Below are positions 37,772 through 46,677 of a stretch of 64,000 bases of DNA, piece by piece. The stretch is from Bremerella sp. JC817. GTDB taxonomy: Bacteria > Planctomycetota > Planctomycetia > Pirellulales > Pirellulaceae. A program made the position numbers and the translations under genes. Below the pieces are notes generated by a model. The model made no database searches, was not told the origin of the DNA, and worked only from the letters and a program-made list of their open reading frames with translations. The stretch is from contig NZ_JBFEFG010000281.1 of assembly GCF_040718835.1 (NCBI RefSeq), positions 930,001 through 994,000 on the forward strand, given 5' to 3'. Within the stretch, counting starts at the first letter, position 1. Each line of letters begins with the position of its first letter.

Positions 37772-37862
37772 AGCAGGCCGAACGATCTGTCACAGTCGCT
37801 ACCCTCCCCCAAAATTGGCCGCGAGTACCGCTGCCGATTGGCTTCTCGTAACCGGCAACACC

Positions 37863-37914
37863 TTGCCACTGCCGCCTGCCTCAGCTAAGATTTCTCTACT
37901 GAGAATTACTCTCA
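37863..37914 (+). promoter_or_regulatory. feo promoter with Fur-box-like palindrome
   Basis: TTGCCA (37863-37868), 17-nt spacer, TAAGAT (37886-37891). Immediately downstream TGAGAATTACTCTCA (37900-37914) matches the 7-1-7 Fur core TGATAATnATTATCA at 11 of 14 defined positions. Its position at the expected start site suits repression by iron-loaded Fur. Confidence 0.65.
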
Positions 37915-37929
37915 ATTAGCAGGCAACAT

Positions 37930-38163
37930 ATGCTTCCCGAAATTCCTCTCAGCATGGTTCAAAGCGGCGCAGTCGTCCGCATTTCGCAGATCGTCGGCGG
38001 ATGCGACGACGTCAAGCGAATGGCTGAACTTGGACTGCAGAGTGGAACCGAAGTCGAAATGCTTCAGAGTGGTAGTCCCTGCATCCTTCGCGTAGGGCAG
38101 TCGAAGCTTTGTTTTCGACAGTCGGACATCCTCAACATTCTGGTGAATACGGACGAGACGTAA
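37930..38163 (+). CDS. feoA: FeoA-family protein (first copy)
   Basis: 77 residues, SH3-like FeoA fold: KRMAELGLQSGTEVEML is the family core. Small cytoplasmic partner of FeoB. First of four tightly linked genes and translationally coupled: its stop TAA overlaps the ATG of the second feoA by one base. Confidence 0.88.
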   Translation: MLPEIPLSMVQSGAVVRISQIVGGCDDVKRMAELGLQSGTEVEMLQSGSPCILRVGQSKLCFRQSDILNILVNTDET

Positions 38164-38387
38164 TGTCGAAGCTGTCGCAACTTGCGGTGGGTCAGGAAGG
38201 GGTGGTCGCTTCGATCGACGCCTCGAATATCGCCGCCGTGCGATTGATGGAAATGGGCATGACCCCTGGCTGCCCGGTCAAGATGATCGGCTCGGCCCCA
38301 TTCGGAGATCCGTTGGAGGTGGAGATTCGCGGTTACCACCTCAGCCTGCGTCGTACCGAAGCCGACCTCGTGGAACTCGAGAGTTAG
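38163..38387 (+). CDS. feoA: FeoA-family protein (second copy)
   Basis: 74 residues from ATG 38163, coupled to the first copy (TAATG); the longer frame from 38109 would overlap that gene. Core motif RLMEMGMTPGCPVKM, with VEIRGYHLSLRR near the end. Two FeoA proteins per FeoB is a known arrangement in some phyla. Confidence 0.88.
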   Translation: MSKLSQLAVGQEGVVASIDASNIAAVRLMEMGMTPGCPVKMIGSAPFGDPLEVEIRGYHLSLRRTEADLVELES

Positions 38388-38479
38388 TTATTGGTATGCC
38401 CTCTGCCGTTGGCGTTTGAGTTGACTTCGATACGCCCTGATCCCGCATTCCCAAGCCGCCAACCCCCAACCTAAACCGC

Positions 38480-40699
38480 ATGTCTGTCGACGCTCCTGCC
38501 CAAACTCTTACCGTAGCCCTGGTCGGAAATCCCAATACCGGCAAATCGACCCTGTTCAACGGCTTGTCAGGCATTCGTCAGAAGACCGGCAACTATCCGG
38601 GCGTGACGGTCGAAAAGAAGCACGGCACGTTCAATCACCATAGGCAGAAGGTCAACCTGATCGACTTGCCCGGCACGTATAGCCTGGCACCACGCTCGCC
38701 CGACGAGATGGTTACCGTCGACGTGCTGCTGGGTCGCCAGGCCAACGAAATCAAACCGAACGCCGTGCTGGTGATTGTCGACGCCAGTAACCTGGAACGA
38801 AACCTCTACATCGTCAGCCAAGTGAAAGAGCTCGGCCTGCCGACCATCGTCGCGCTGAACATGGGGGACATCGCGGCCGATCGTGGGATCACCGTCGACG
38901 CCGCCAAGCTGCAGGAGCGTCTGGGACTTCCAGTGGTCGTCACCCAGGCCAATCGCCGCGGCGGACTGGAACAGCTTCGCGAAACGATTATCTCGCTCCT
39001 TGAAAAACCGGCGACTGCCGCGGACAGCCCTTTCCCAGCCGAGTTCCGCGAGAAAGTCGATCAGTTGCACGCGCAGCTGGGCAAAGTCTCGCCCGACACG
39101 CCTCGCTACCTGGCCGAGCGTCTGCTGCTCGATACAACCGGCTACCTCGAAAAAGAAATGCTCGGGGGTGGGCAAGATCTGCACAACTGGATTGTCGAAG
39201 CCCGGCAGTCGCTGGCCCAACATGGCCAGCCGATCCCGGCGATCGAAGCGATCTCTCGCTATAAGTGGGTTCAACAAGTTCTCGAAGGTGTCGTCACCCG
39301 CGAGGCCAATCGCCGCGTCACGCTGTCCGACCGCATCGATAAGGTGCTCACCAATCGCATTGCCGGAACGGTGTTCTTCGTCGTGATCATGACGTTGATG
39401 TTCCAGGCCGTCTTTTCGGACCTGGTGGCCGGGAACTTGATGGATGGCATCGAATGGATCTTTGAGCAAGTCGCTGGCGTGGTCGATGCCAATCTGGCCG
39501 ATGGAGCCTTGAAGTCGCTTTTGATCGACGGTGTGATCGCCGGGGTCGGCGGCGTGTTGGTGTTTCTCCCTCAGATCTGCATCTTGTTCTTCTTCATCGC
39601 GATCCTGGAAGACTGCGGTTACCTTGCTCGGGCCGCCTACCTGATGGACCGCTTGTTCAGCAAGATTGGCCTGAGCGGCAAGTCGTTCATTCCGCTACTG
39701 TCGTCGTTTGCATGTGCCATCCCGGGCATCATGGCGGCTCGCGTGATCGAAAATCGTCGCGATCGTTTGATCACGATTCTGGTCGCTCCGCTGATGAGCT
39801 GTAGTGCCCGTATGCCGGTTTACATTCTGTTGACGGCAGCGTTCATTCCTGATGAATCGTACCTGTTCGGTTTGATCAGTCTGCAAACGCTAGTGATGCT
39901 CAGCATGTACATCCTCGGAATCCTGGCGGCCGTCGGTGTCGCATTCACCTTGCGAAAAACGATTCTGCCGGGCGAAACACCTCCATTCGTGATGGAACTG
40001 CCCAGCTACAAGTTTCCGTCGATCTCAGGAGTCCTTAGCGTGATGGTCGAGAAGGCTTGGGCATTCGTTCGCCGAGCAGGCACGCTGATCTTCGCGATGA
40101 CCGTGATCGTGTGGGCGTTGTCGTACTTCCCTCGTGACGAGAAAGCCGCCGTGGCTCCGTTCGCGGATGAAGTGGTGCAATTGAACGCCGACCTCGAAAC
40201 GGCCAACGAAAAAGAGGCGATCGCCATCGAAGAACGTCTCAGCGAAATCCAGAACGAAGTCGACGGCGAACTGCTGCGTCACAGCTTCCTGGGGATGGCC
40301 GGTCACTGGATCGAACCCGCCGTCCGGCCACTGGGTTGGGACTGGCGAATTGGCAGCGCGGCGATTGCTTCGTTCCCGGCTCGCGAAGTGATCATCAGCA
40401 CGATGGGTGTGCTTTACAATCTGGGTGGCGACGAAGACGAAGAGTCCCAGCCGCTGCGAGAAACGATCAAATCGGCGAAGTGGGCCGACACCGAAGAGAA
40501 CGTGTTCAACATTCCGGTCGCCTTGTCGATCATGGTGTTCTTCGCACTGTGTGCCCAGTGTGCCGCCACACTGGCCGTGATCAAGCGAGAAACCAACAGT
40601 TGGCGATGGCCGATTTTCACCTTCGTTTACATGACGGTACTGGCTTACGTTGGTGCATTGGTCACCTACCAGGTATCGGCCCTGTTTCTACTGAACTAG
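38480..40699 (+). CDS. feoB: Ferrous iron transporter FeoB
   Basis: 739 residues. N-terminal G domain: GNPNTGKST (G1), IDLPGTYSL (G3), LNMGD (G4). A GDI-like spacer follows, then the TM domain with two Gate motifs (around FFIAILEDCGYLARAAYLMDR and SFACAIPGIMAAR). It transports Fe2+ driven by GTP. Follows the two feoA genes; expression is expected to be Fur-controlled. Confidence 0.96.
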   Translation: MSVDAPAQTLTVALVGNPNTGKSTLFNGLSGIRQKTGNYPGVTVEKKHGTFNHHRQKVNLIDLPGTYSLAPRSPDEMVTVDVLLGRQANEIKPNAVLVIVDASNLERNLYIVSQVKELGLPTIVALNMGDIAADRGITVDAAKLQERLGLPVVVTQANRRGGLEQLRETIISLLEKPATAADSPFPAEFREKVDQLHAQLGKVSPDTPRYLAERLLLDTTGYLEKEMLGGGQDLHNWIVEARQSLAQHGQPIPAIEAISRYKWVQQVLEGVVTREANRRVTLSDRIDKVLTNRIAGTVFFVVIMTLMFQAVFSDLVAGNLMDGIEWIFEQVAGVVDANLADGALKSLLIDGVIAGVGGVLVFLPQICILFFFIAILEDCGYLARAAYLMDRLFSKIGLSGKSFIPLLSSFACAIPGIMAARVIENRRDRLITILVAPLMSCSARMPVYILLTAAFIPDESYLFGLISLQTLVMLSMYILGILAAVGVAFTLRKTILPGETPPFVMELPSYKFPSISGVLSVMVEKAWAFVRRAGTLIFAMTVIVWALSYFPRDEKAAVAPFADEVVQLNADLETANEKEAIAIEERLSEIQNEVDGELLRHSFLGMAGHWIEPAVRPLGWDWRIGSAAIASFPAREVIISTMGVLYNLGGDEDEESQPLRETIKSAKWADTEENVFNIPVALSIMVFFALCAQCAATLAVIKRETNSWRWPIFTFVYMTVLAYVGALVTYQVSALFLLN

Positions 40700-40801
40700 C
40701 TCCCTTTCCACCTCCGATAAAATAGGATGGCAATCGGCCGGACGCCACTGGTTTGACTTCCAAGCCAGCCCTGCAACGATTCCATCAAGGAGTTCCCCCA
40801 C

Positions 40802-41047
40802 ATGTGGCAAAACGGGATAGTACTGTTGATCGTTGCTTCCGCCGTGCTTTACGTCGGCTGGAATATCTATCGCGGAATCGTTAGCGCCGCCGGCTCTTGC
40901 AGCAGGGGTGGCGGCGGGTGTGGTGGCTGCGGTTGCAAGTCGACTGCTGGCGGGGGGAATCTGGTTCAGCTTGGCTCCGATCTTGCCAGTCCCGAGTCGG
41001 CAACTTCCCCAGAAGATGCATCTGCGGTAAGCTCGGAGCGGATTTAA
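40802..41047 (+). CDS. FeoB-associated Cys-rich membrane protein
   Basis: 81 residues: one TM helix (IVLLIVASAVLYVGW), then a Gly/Cys cluster (SCSRGGGGCGGCGCK). AGGAG lies 8 nt before the start. Its position after feoB and the TM-plus-Cys-cluster design match the FeoB_associated family; it may play the part of FeoC or bind iron (inference). Confidence 0.8.
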   Translation: MWQNGIVLLIVASAVLYVGWNIYRGIVSAAGSCSRGGGGCGGCGCKSTAGGGNLVQLGSDLASPESATSPEDASAVSSERI

Positions 41048-41076
41048 GCCGAGACGCACCGCTCTGAAAGGACACC

Positions 41077-41985
41077 ATGGCCGAGCCAATTGCCTATTGG
41101 GAAGGAACCTGGAAACCGCATCGTGAATTGACCATTCCGCTAAACGACGCAGGCTTCCAGCTTGGCACAACCGTGGCCGAGCAATTACGAACCTTCAACG
41201 GCAAGATCTTTCGCCTGGACCAACATCTCGACCGGCTCTGGCGAAGCCTCGAAATCCTGGGGGTCCAATCGCCTGAGTCGCGTGAATCGCTGACGGACGT
41301 CGTTCATCAGATTATCGAGCACAACTTTCCGCTGCTGCCAGCCGGTGCCGATCTGGGTGTCTCGATCTTCGTCACGCCAGGCCCGCTAGAGCAAGTCAGC
41401 CGTCCGCATAAGACGGGTCGCCTGGCCGTCCATACACAGATGGTCGCCTTCAAGACCTTCGCCCATCTGTACGAAGCGGGGCAGCCGCTGATTGTTCCGT
41501 CGACACGTCAAACACCGGTCGAATGCTGGCCTCGGGAATTGAAGGTTCGGTCGCGAGTCCATTACTACCTGGCCGATCTGGAAGCAAAACGGGAAGATCC
41601 GACCGCTCGGGCAGTCCTGCTCGACATGGATGGCTACGTGATGGAGGCCACCACGGCGAACATCGCCAAGTATCATCCCAACACCGGGCTGGAGCTTCCA
41701 CCCGCCGAACTGGTGCTGCCTGGCATTAGCATCGCAACGCTGACCGAACTGGCCAAGCGACTCGATATTCCGGTCACGCATCGGCAGCTCACGCCAGAAG
41801 ACTTCGCCACAGCGGACGAGGTGCTGCTGACCAGCACTTCCCCCTGCGTGATCCCGTGCAATACATGGAACGGCAAGCCAATCAGCGTGGGCAAACCTGG
41901 GCCGATCTTCAAGCAATTGATCGAGGCCTGGGAAGAAATGGTCGGGCTGAACGTTCGCGAGCAGGCGCTTCGATTCGCAACCTAG
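41077..41985 (+). CDS. Class IV PLP-dependent aminotransferase
   Basis: 302 residues, fold type IV. The N-terminal NDAGFQLGTTVAEQLRTFNG and the lysine in LKVRSRVHYYLAD (Schiff base) identify the family; EATTANIAKYH and LPGISIATL bind cofactor phosphate. Branched-chain aminotransferase or aminodeoxychorismate lyase are both possible and cannot be separated here. AAGGA lies 5 nt upstream. It ends in CTAG, shared with the opposite gene's stop. Confidence 0.9.
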   Translation: MAEPIAYWEGTWKPHRELTIPLNDAGFQLGTTVAEQLRTFNGKIFRLDQHLDRLWRSLEILGVQSPESRESLTDVVHQIIEHNFPLLPAGADLGVSIFVTPGPLEQVSRPHKTGRLAVHTQMVAFKTFAHLYEAGQPLIVPSTRQTPVECWPRELKVRSRVHYYLADLEAKREDPTARAVLLDMDGYVMEATTANIAKYHPNTGLELPPAELVLPGISIATLTELAKRLDIPVTHRQLTPEDFATADEVLLTSTSPCVIPCNTWNGKPISVGKPGPIFKQLIEAWEEMVGLNVREQALRFAT

Positions 41986-43238
41986 ATGTCGCGACGCATG
42001 TCGACCGTGAGCGGGATCTTCTTGTTGGCGTACCAGGTTTTCCAACCAGCTTCATTGAACTGGAAGTCGACCTGGTCACCCAAGATCTCTTTCAATGCGA
42101 CCAGGACGGCAGTGTTGGTCAGATCCTGTTCGACGATCTGGGCCTTCGGCTGTCCGAACGACATGCCTCCACCACCCTGGTTGCTGAACGCGGCGTTGGT
42201 ACGCCCAGGGTCGCCACCCTTGGTGACCTGAAACTTGTGCGTCGTGACCAGGGCATCCATCAGCGGCAAAACACTGGCCGGATGCTTGAGTCGGCCGAGA
42301 ACGATCGCTGCTCGATTTACCTGCGTGTTATCCGAGCTCTTAAGCTGCTTGATCAGGTAGGCAACCGCGACTTGATTATCGCGATTCTCGAGGCCGATCG
42401 TGGCCAGGTCGCGAACGGTATCGTTCGGATCGTTCGCCGCCAGGCTGACCAAGGCCATCGTTGTCTGAGCCGTCTTGATGTTGGAAAGGCCTTCGACCAC
42501 TAACTGCTTGATCGAAGCATTGTCTTCGCCATCGAGGAGTTCGACGAGGGCCAGACCTGCGTAAGGATCTTTCACCGTTCGCAAACCGTTGGCGGCCTCT
42601 TGAGCACGATCACCACCACGCTTGAGCCACGACTTCCAGATCCGTACCTGTTTACGCCATTCGACCTGTTTGTCTTCGTTCGAGCTCTCTTGCTCTTTCA
42701 TCTTGATGTCTTGTGGGAACCGCCAGCGACCACCGTCGCGAACGTAGCCCTGCTGACGCATCCAGTCTTCGCGGATGATCCACTTGTTCTGGAATCGCTC
42801 GTAGCCAAGGGCCTTGCGGGCCGCTTCGTTATCGGGGTCTTGCTTCAAGATTTCGTTGTAATGAAAGTCTCGCTTGTCCGGCAGGTTGTTCTCGTCGCAC
42901 CAGCGCGCCATCTGAAACTGCCCTTCAATCGTGTCGGGCATGCGAGGCAGAAACTGCTCGTACTGTTTGAGCTGGGCCGAGAACGCCACCACATCACGAA
43001 CCGTGGTCTTCCCCAGCACCAGCGTGCCAGAGTCGGTCTTCACTTCGTACGTCGTGCGAGGCGATTGATCCGGGTTGAGAAGTGTCCCTTCGATGGTCCC
43101 GCCGCTGGCCATATGAAAGATCTCGGCCTGGGCCACGGCGCAGCTTCCCCAGAAGAGGCTCGCCGCAGCGACCATCTGAAAGAAAGGCGAGTTGGCAGGG
43201 CGTCGAAACGTCACCAGCGAATTCCTGAAAGGGACCAT
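41982..43238 (-). CDS. Secreted HEAT-like repeat protein
   Basis: 418 residues from ATG 43238 (AGGACCC upstream). Signal peptide about 1-38 (ending VAQAEI). The middle has a TPR-like helix pair. From about 200 on it is built of HEAT-type repeats (TMALVSLAANDPNDTVRDLA, NQVAVAYLIKQL). No catalytic motif; probably a periplasmic scaffolding or binding protein. Stop codon shared by overlap with the aminotransferase gene. Confidence 0.78.
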   Translation of the reverse strand: MVPFRNSLVTFRRPANSPFFQMVAAASLFWGSCAVAQAEIFHMASGGTIEGTLLNPDQSPRTTYEVKTDSGTLVLGKTTVRDVVAFSAQLKQYEQFLPRMPDTIEGQFQMARWCDENNLPDKRDFHYNEILKQDPDNEAARKALGYERFQNKWIIREDWMRQQGYVRDGGRWRFPQDIKMKEQESSNEDKQVEWRKQVRIWKSWLKRGGDRAQEAANGLRTVKDPYAGLALVELLDGEDNASIKQLVVEGLSNIKTAQTTMALVSLAANDPNDTVRDLATIGLENRDNQVAVAYLIKQLKSSDNTQVNRAAIVLGRLKHPASVLPLMDALVTTHKFQVTKGGDPGRTNAAFSNQGGGGMSFGQPKAQIVEQDLTNTAVLVALKEILGDQVDFQFNEAGWKTWYANKKIPLTVDMRRDI

Positions 43239-43373
43239 GGGTCCTGAAAACCTATCCCTAAGTATACGAACCAGTTACCTTCGGAACCAAGATTTGGTGA
43301 CAGAAATCGGAAAATGCGGGTTTTGCCGCTCATTTGGCCCCAGTCTTAGTGGTAACCAAGGCGGCATAATCAG

Positions 43374-44006
43374 CTAATCGTCTTCGATCTCGATATTTCC
43401 GAGGACGGTGCCTTCTTCCATATCGGCCGTTTGTTGCAGCAATTGCCCCGAGATTTCCCAGTAGACTTCCATGCTGGTGGGTGAAAGGTTTTCGACATCC
43501 TGCTCGCCTCCCAGGAATAGCGGCACCTCGAATCCGATGCATTCGTCGTGGCTTGGCGGCTCGCCTCCCGAGGCCAGCCACTCGTCGTAGAACGACTTTC
43601 CGAGAGCATCATCCGCGAATTCGATGAATTCCCGGTTATGCAACTCAAGGAAGTTCGAAGGGATCTGGAAGATCTCACCCGAGCCTATTTCGAACAACAA
43701 TATCTCGTATTGCCCCTCGGTTTTCCGCGCTGCATCCAGTGCGAAGACACGCCCCTGCCAGTCGAAACCGAAGCACATAATGCGTTTCTGATAGCCAGGA
43801 AAGGCATGCGAAACGATATCGTTCCAGGTCGGAATCTCGGTCACCTCGAACAGTCGATAGATTCCCTTGCCGAATGAACCACCAGAACGGCTGGCAAAAA
43901 ACTCGGTGATTCCGTGGGCCAGCGGTTCGATCTTGTCGAAAGCGGCCGTCGGGCAGGTCGATGGCGAAGGAAGCGGGTCGCGCGGGAAGGAACTGTCGAA
44001 GAGCAT
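43374..44006 (-). CDS. Immunity-like protein (T6SS Tdi1 / DUF1851 type)
   Basis: 210 residues from ATG 44006 (AGGATG upstream); the longer frame adds 48 Pro/Arg-rich residues. CFGFDWQGRVFALD, FLELHNREFIEF and FLGGEQDVENL with VYWEISGQLLQQ resemble the Tdi1/DUF1851 immunity family. No partner toxin is seen within the neighbouring genes, so it is an orphan or domesticated copy. Assignment rests on motif memory, without a search. Confidence 0.6.
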   Translation of the reverse strand: MLFDSSFPRDPLPSPSTCPTAAFDKIEPLAHGITEFFASRSGGSFGKGIYRLFEVTEIPTWNDIVSHAFPGYQKRIMCFGFDWQGRVFALDAARKTEGQYEILLFEIGSGEIFQIPSNFLELHNREFIEFADDALGKSFYDEWLASGGEPPSHDECIGFEVPLFLGGEQDVENLSPTSMEVYWEISGQLLQQTADMEEGTVLGNIEIEDD

Positions 44007-44150
44007 GCTGAGGCATCCTGAATAGTCGGACAGAATGCGGCGTGACACGACGTTTTCGTGCCGCCAATCTGCCTCTATCCTGCGCCTGCGGCCACCCAAT
44101 AGCAATAGAATCGGTGGCCCATTTGGCGGAATCGCTCCGCCCGAAGCCAC

Positions 44151-44579
44151 TTAAGACGTTTGGGCCAGATCGTCCGATCGGAAGGCTTCGATGATCACTT
44201 GTGGCACCTTAGCCGGCATCCGCTTCTCGAGATCGACGAAGGCCCAGTTCGTCTGAGCGATCGCTACGACCTTCTGGTCGCTGCGTCGAACGATCTCGTA
44301 CTTACGCACACAGGAAGCTCGGCGGAACGAATCGACCCAGGTCACGACTTCCAACTGATCGTTCTCGAAAGCGGGAAAGCGATACTCGATCTGATGGGCC
44401 CGAACGACCCAACTGCAGCCGAGCTCGCCGTATTCTTTATGCCCCCAACCTTTTTCCAAAGAATGAGCCACCGCGGCATCCTGCATCCACTTCAAGTAGA
44501 CGAGGTTGTTCACGTGCCCTTGGACGTCGATGTCATCGGCAACGACTTCGATTGGATAACGATGGATGTTGGTGAGCAT
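44151..44579 (-). CDS. Acyl-CoA thioesterase, 4HBT hot-dog family
   Basis: 142 residues, single hot-dog domain. ADDIDVQGHVNNLVYLKWMQDAA contains the catalytic Asp and the helix of the YbgC/FadM group; NWAFVDLEKRMPAKVP is the typical end. Cytosolic; substrate acyl chain unknown. Followed upstream by a HAD phosphatase gene on the same strand, 15 nt away. Confidence 0.87.
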   Translation of the reverse strand: MLTNIHRYPIEVVADDIDVQGHVNNLVYLKWMQDAAVAHSLEKGWGHKEYGELGCSWVVRAHQIEYRFPAFENDQLEVVTWVDSFRRASCVRKYEIVRRSDQKVVAIAQTNWAFVDLEKRMPAKVPQVIIEAFRSDDLAQTS

Positions 44580-44594
44580 GAGATTTGAACGCGA

Positions 44595-45185
44595 TTAAGC
44601 TCCGGCGGTGATTCGCCGTGGAGTATGTAAGTTTCGCACGTCTACGACATGCATGCCAGCGGCCTGGCCTGCTTCGATCCCCAGTTGGGCATCTTCGTAA
44701 ACGCAGCATTTTTCAGGGGCGACATTCAACCGGCGAGCCGCTTCCAGGAACACATCCGGAAACGGTTTGTGCCGTGTGGTATCTTCCGAAGAAACAAATG
44801 CCTGGAAGTAGTGCCGCAGTTCAAGCTGATCAATGATGCGATCCATCACCCATTTCATCGCACCTGTGGCGACGGCCATCGGCACTTTGCCATGATTGGC
44901 TCGCAAGACTTCGATGACCGGTTCAATGGGTTCGACTTCCGAGATCAGCTCAATGAACGCGTCTTCCTTCTCATGAGCACAAGCCAGAGGATCGATAACA
45001 ACGCCCTGCTCTTCGGCCAGCATCGCGAAGATACGTTCCGATGGCACCCCCCCGAGCGCGTAAAAGCGATCTTCCGATAATTCCAGCTTGTGTTTCTCGG
45101 CCGTTTGCCGCCAAGCCAGAAAATGTGCCGGCATGGTATCGGCCAAAGTGCCGTCCAGGTCGAAGATATACCCCGCGAACTCCAT
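44595..45185 (-). CDS. HAD-superfamily phosphatase, beta-phosphoglucomutase-like
   Basis: 196 residues. Motif I DLDGTLADTMPAH (nucleophile Asp), motif II VATGAMKW, motif III KPFPDVF, motif IV YEDAQLGIEAGQAAG. The cap lies between motifs I and II (subclass IA). Could be a sugar-phosphate phosphatase or mutase. AGAGGGA precedes the start; probably cotranscribed with the thioesterase. Confidence 0.9.
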   Translation of the reverse strand: MEFAGYIFDLDGTLADTMPAHFLAWRQTAEKHKLELSEDRFYALGGVPSERIFAMLAEEQGVVIDPLACAHEKEDAFIELISEVEPIEPVIEVLRANHGKVPMAVATGAMKWVMDRIIDQLELRHYFQAFVSSEDTTRHKPFPDVFLEAARRLNVAPEKCCVYEDAQLGIEAGQAAGMHVVDVRNLHTPRRITAGA

Positions 45186-45365
45186 TGATCCCTCTCTTTA
45201 GGGTCCGATTTTGCTTACTGTCTGTTTCTGCCCATTGTAGATCGTCCCACGTCGCAATGAAGGCCATTTGAGTTGACTCCCGGGTTTCCGCGTGGCGATA
45301 ATGGGGCTTCCCTCCGCCTTGTGCAACGATCCTCCCCTCTCGCACCTTCTTAAGGGTACTGCTGA

Positions 45366-46616
45366 ATGCGTCTGCCGATTTTCCTTTCTTTCTGTCTGAC
45401 ACTGCTTCTCGGGAACACTTTGTCGGCTGAGGACAACTGGCCCGAGTTTCGTGGTTCGGATGGGAACGGTACCAGCCTTTCGGCGGACGTGCCGACCGAT
45501 CTGTCCGACTCCAGCAACATTGCCTGGAAAGTCGAACCACACGGCAAAGGTTGGTCGTCTCCCGTGATTTGGGGAGACCAGCTGTGGATCACCACCGCCA
45601 CTGTCGATGGCAAGAAACAGTACGCCCTTTGCTACGACCGCAACAGCGGCGAAACCATTCACGACTTGCTACTGTTTGAAAACGAAAGCCCTGACGAAGC
45701 GCACGAAACCAACAGCTATGCCTCGTGCACCCCAGCGATCGAAGAGGGACGAGTCTACGTTCACTTCGGCAAATATGGCACGGCCTGCCTCGATACGAAG
45801 ACGGGCGAGAAGCTATGGGAACGCCGTGACTTTGAATGCAATCACCACCGTGGCCCTGCTTCGAGTACGGTCATCGACGACAAGCACGTTTACGTCGCCT
45901 ACGATGGATTCGATTTGCAGTATGTCGTGGCTCTCGACAAGAAGACCGGCGAGACCGTCTGGAAGGTCGATCGCAATATCGACTACGGCACCGATAATGG
46001 CGACCGCAAGAAGGCGTACGGCACGGCGCTGCTGATCAACCATGAAGGACGCCGCCAATTGATCTATCCGAGCGCCGTCGAAACGCAGGCCTTCGATCCT
46101 GACACTGGGAAGATTTTGTGGACCGTGCGTCACGGTGGCATGAACGCCGCGATTCGCCCGGTCTATCGCCACGGCCTTGTCTACATCTTTGCCGGCGACG
46201 GCCAAGACAAGCTGGTCGCCGTCGATCCTTCCGGAAGCGGGGATGTCACGCTGACGCATGTTGCCTGGCGCGCAGGCAAAGGAATCCCGCTTCGCCCAGG
46301 CCCCGTTTTCGTCGACAACAAAATCTTCCTGCTGGAAGATAAAGGGGTCGTTTCATGCCTCGATGCCAAGAATGGCGATACCCTGTGGGTGAAGCGAATC
46401 GGCGGGAACTATCGTGCTTCACTCTTATGTGCCGGCGACAATCTGTATGCATTCACCGACGATGGCCATGCCACCGTCTTCAAAGTTGCGGACGACTACG
46501 AAGAAGTCGCTCAGGCCGACTTTCCCTCAGGCTTCCAAGCCTCCGGTGCCGTGGTCGGCGATTCACTTTACCTCCGCAGCGTGAAAGGGTTGTACTGCTT
46601 CCGGAATCCGAAGTAG
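45366..46616 (+). CDS. Secreted PQQ-like beta-propeller protein
   Basis: 416 residues; signal peptide ending LSAED (about 21). Starts with NWPEFRGSDGNGTS, common in the planctomycete outer-membrane-protein-like propellers, then WD/PQQ repeats such as DTKTGEKLWERR and DAKNGDTLWVKR. No cofactor-binding site is identifiable, so it is a structural or binding propeller. AAGGG lies 10 nt upstream; the fusion gene at 46678 follows. Confidence 0.87.
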   Translation: MRLPIFLSFCLTLLLGNTLSAEDNWPEFRGSDGNGTSLSADVPTDLSDSSNIAWKVEPHGKGWSSPVIWGDQLWITTATVDGKKQYALCYDRNSGETIHDLLLFENESPDEAHETNSYASCTPAIEEGRVYVHFGKYGTACLDTKTGEKLWERRDFECNHHRGPASSTVIDDKHVYVAYDGFDLQYVVALDKKTGETVWKVDRNIDYGTDNGDRKKAYGTALLINHEGRRQLIYPSAVETQAFDPDTGKILWTVRHGGMNAAIRPVYRHGLVYIFAGDGQDKLVAVDPSGSGDVTLTHVAWRAGKGIPLRPGPVFVDNKIFLLEDKGVVSCLDAKNGDTLWVKRIGGNYRASLLCAGDNLYAFTDDGHATVFKVADDYEEVAQADFPSGFQASGAVVGDSLYLRSVKGLYCFRNPK

Positions 46617-46677
46617 TCCCCTTCAGACAGCGTCTCATCTCCCCAAACTTCTCTTCAATAACAAGGCCCAGCCAACG

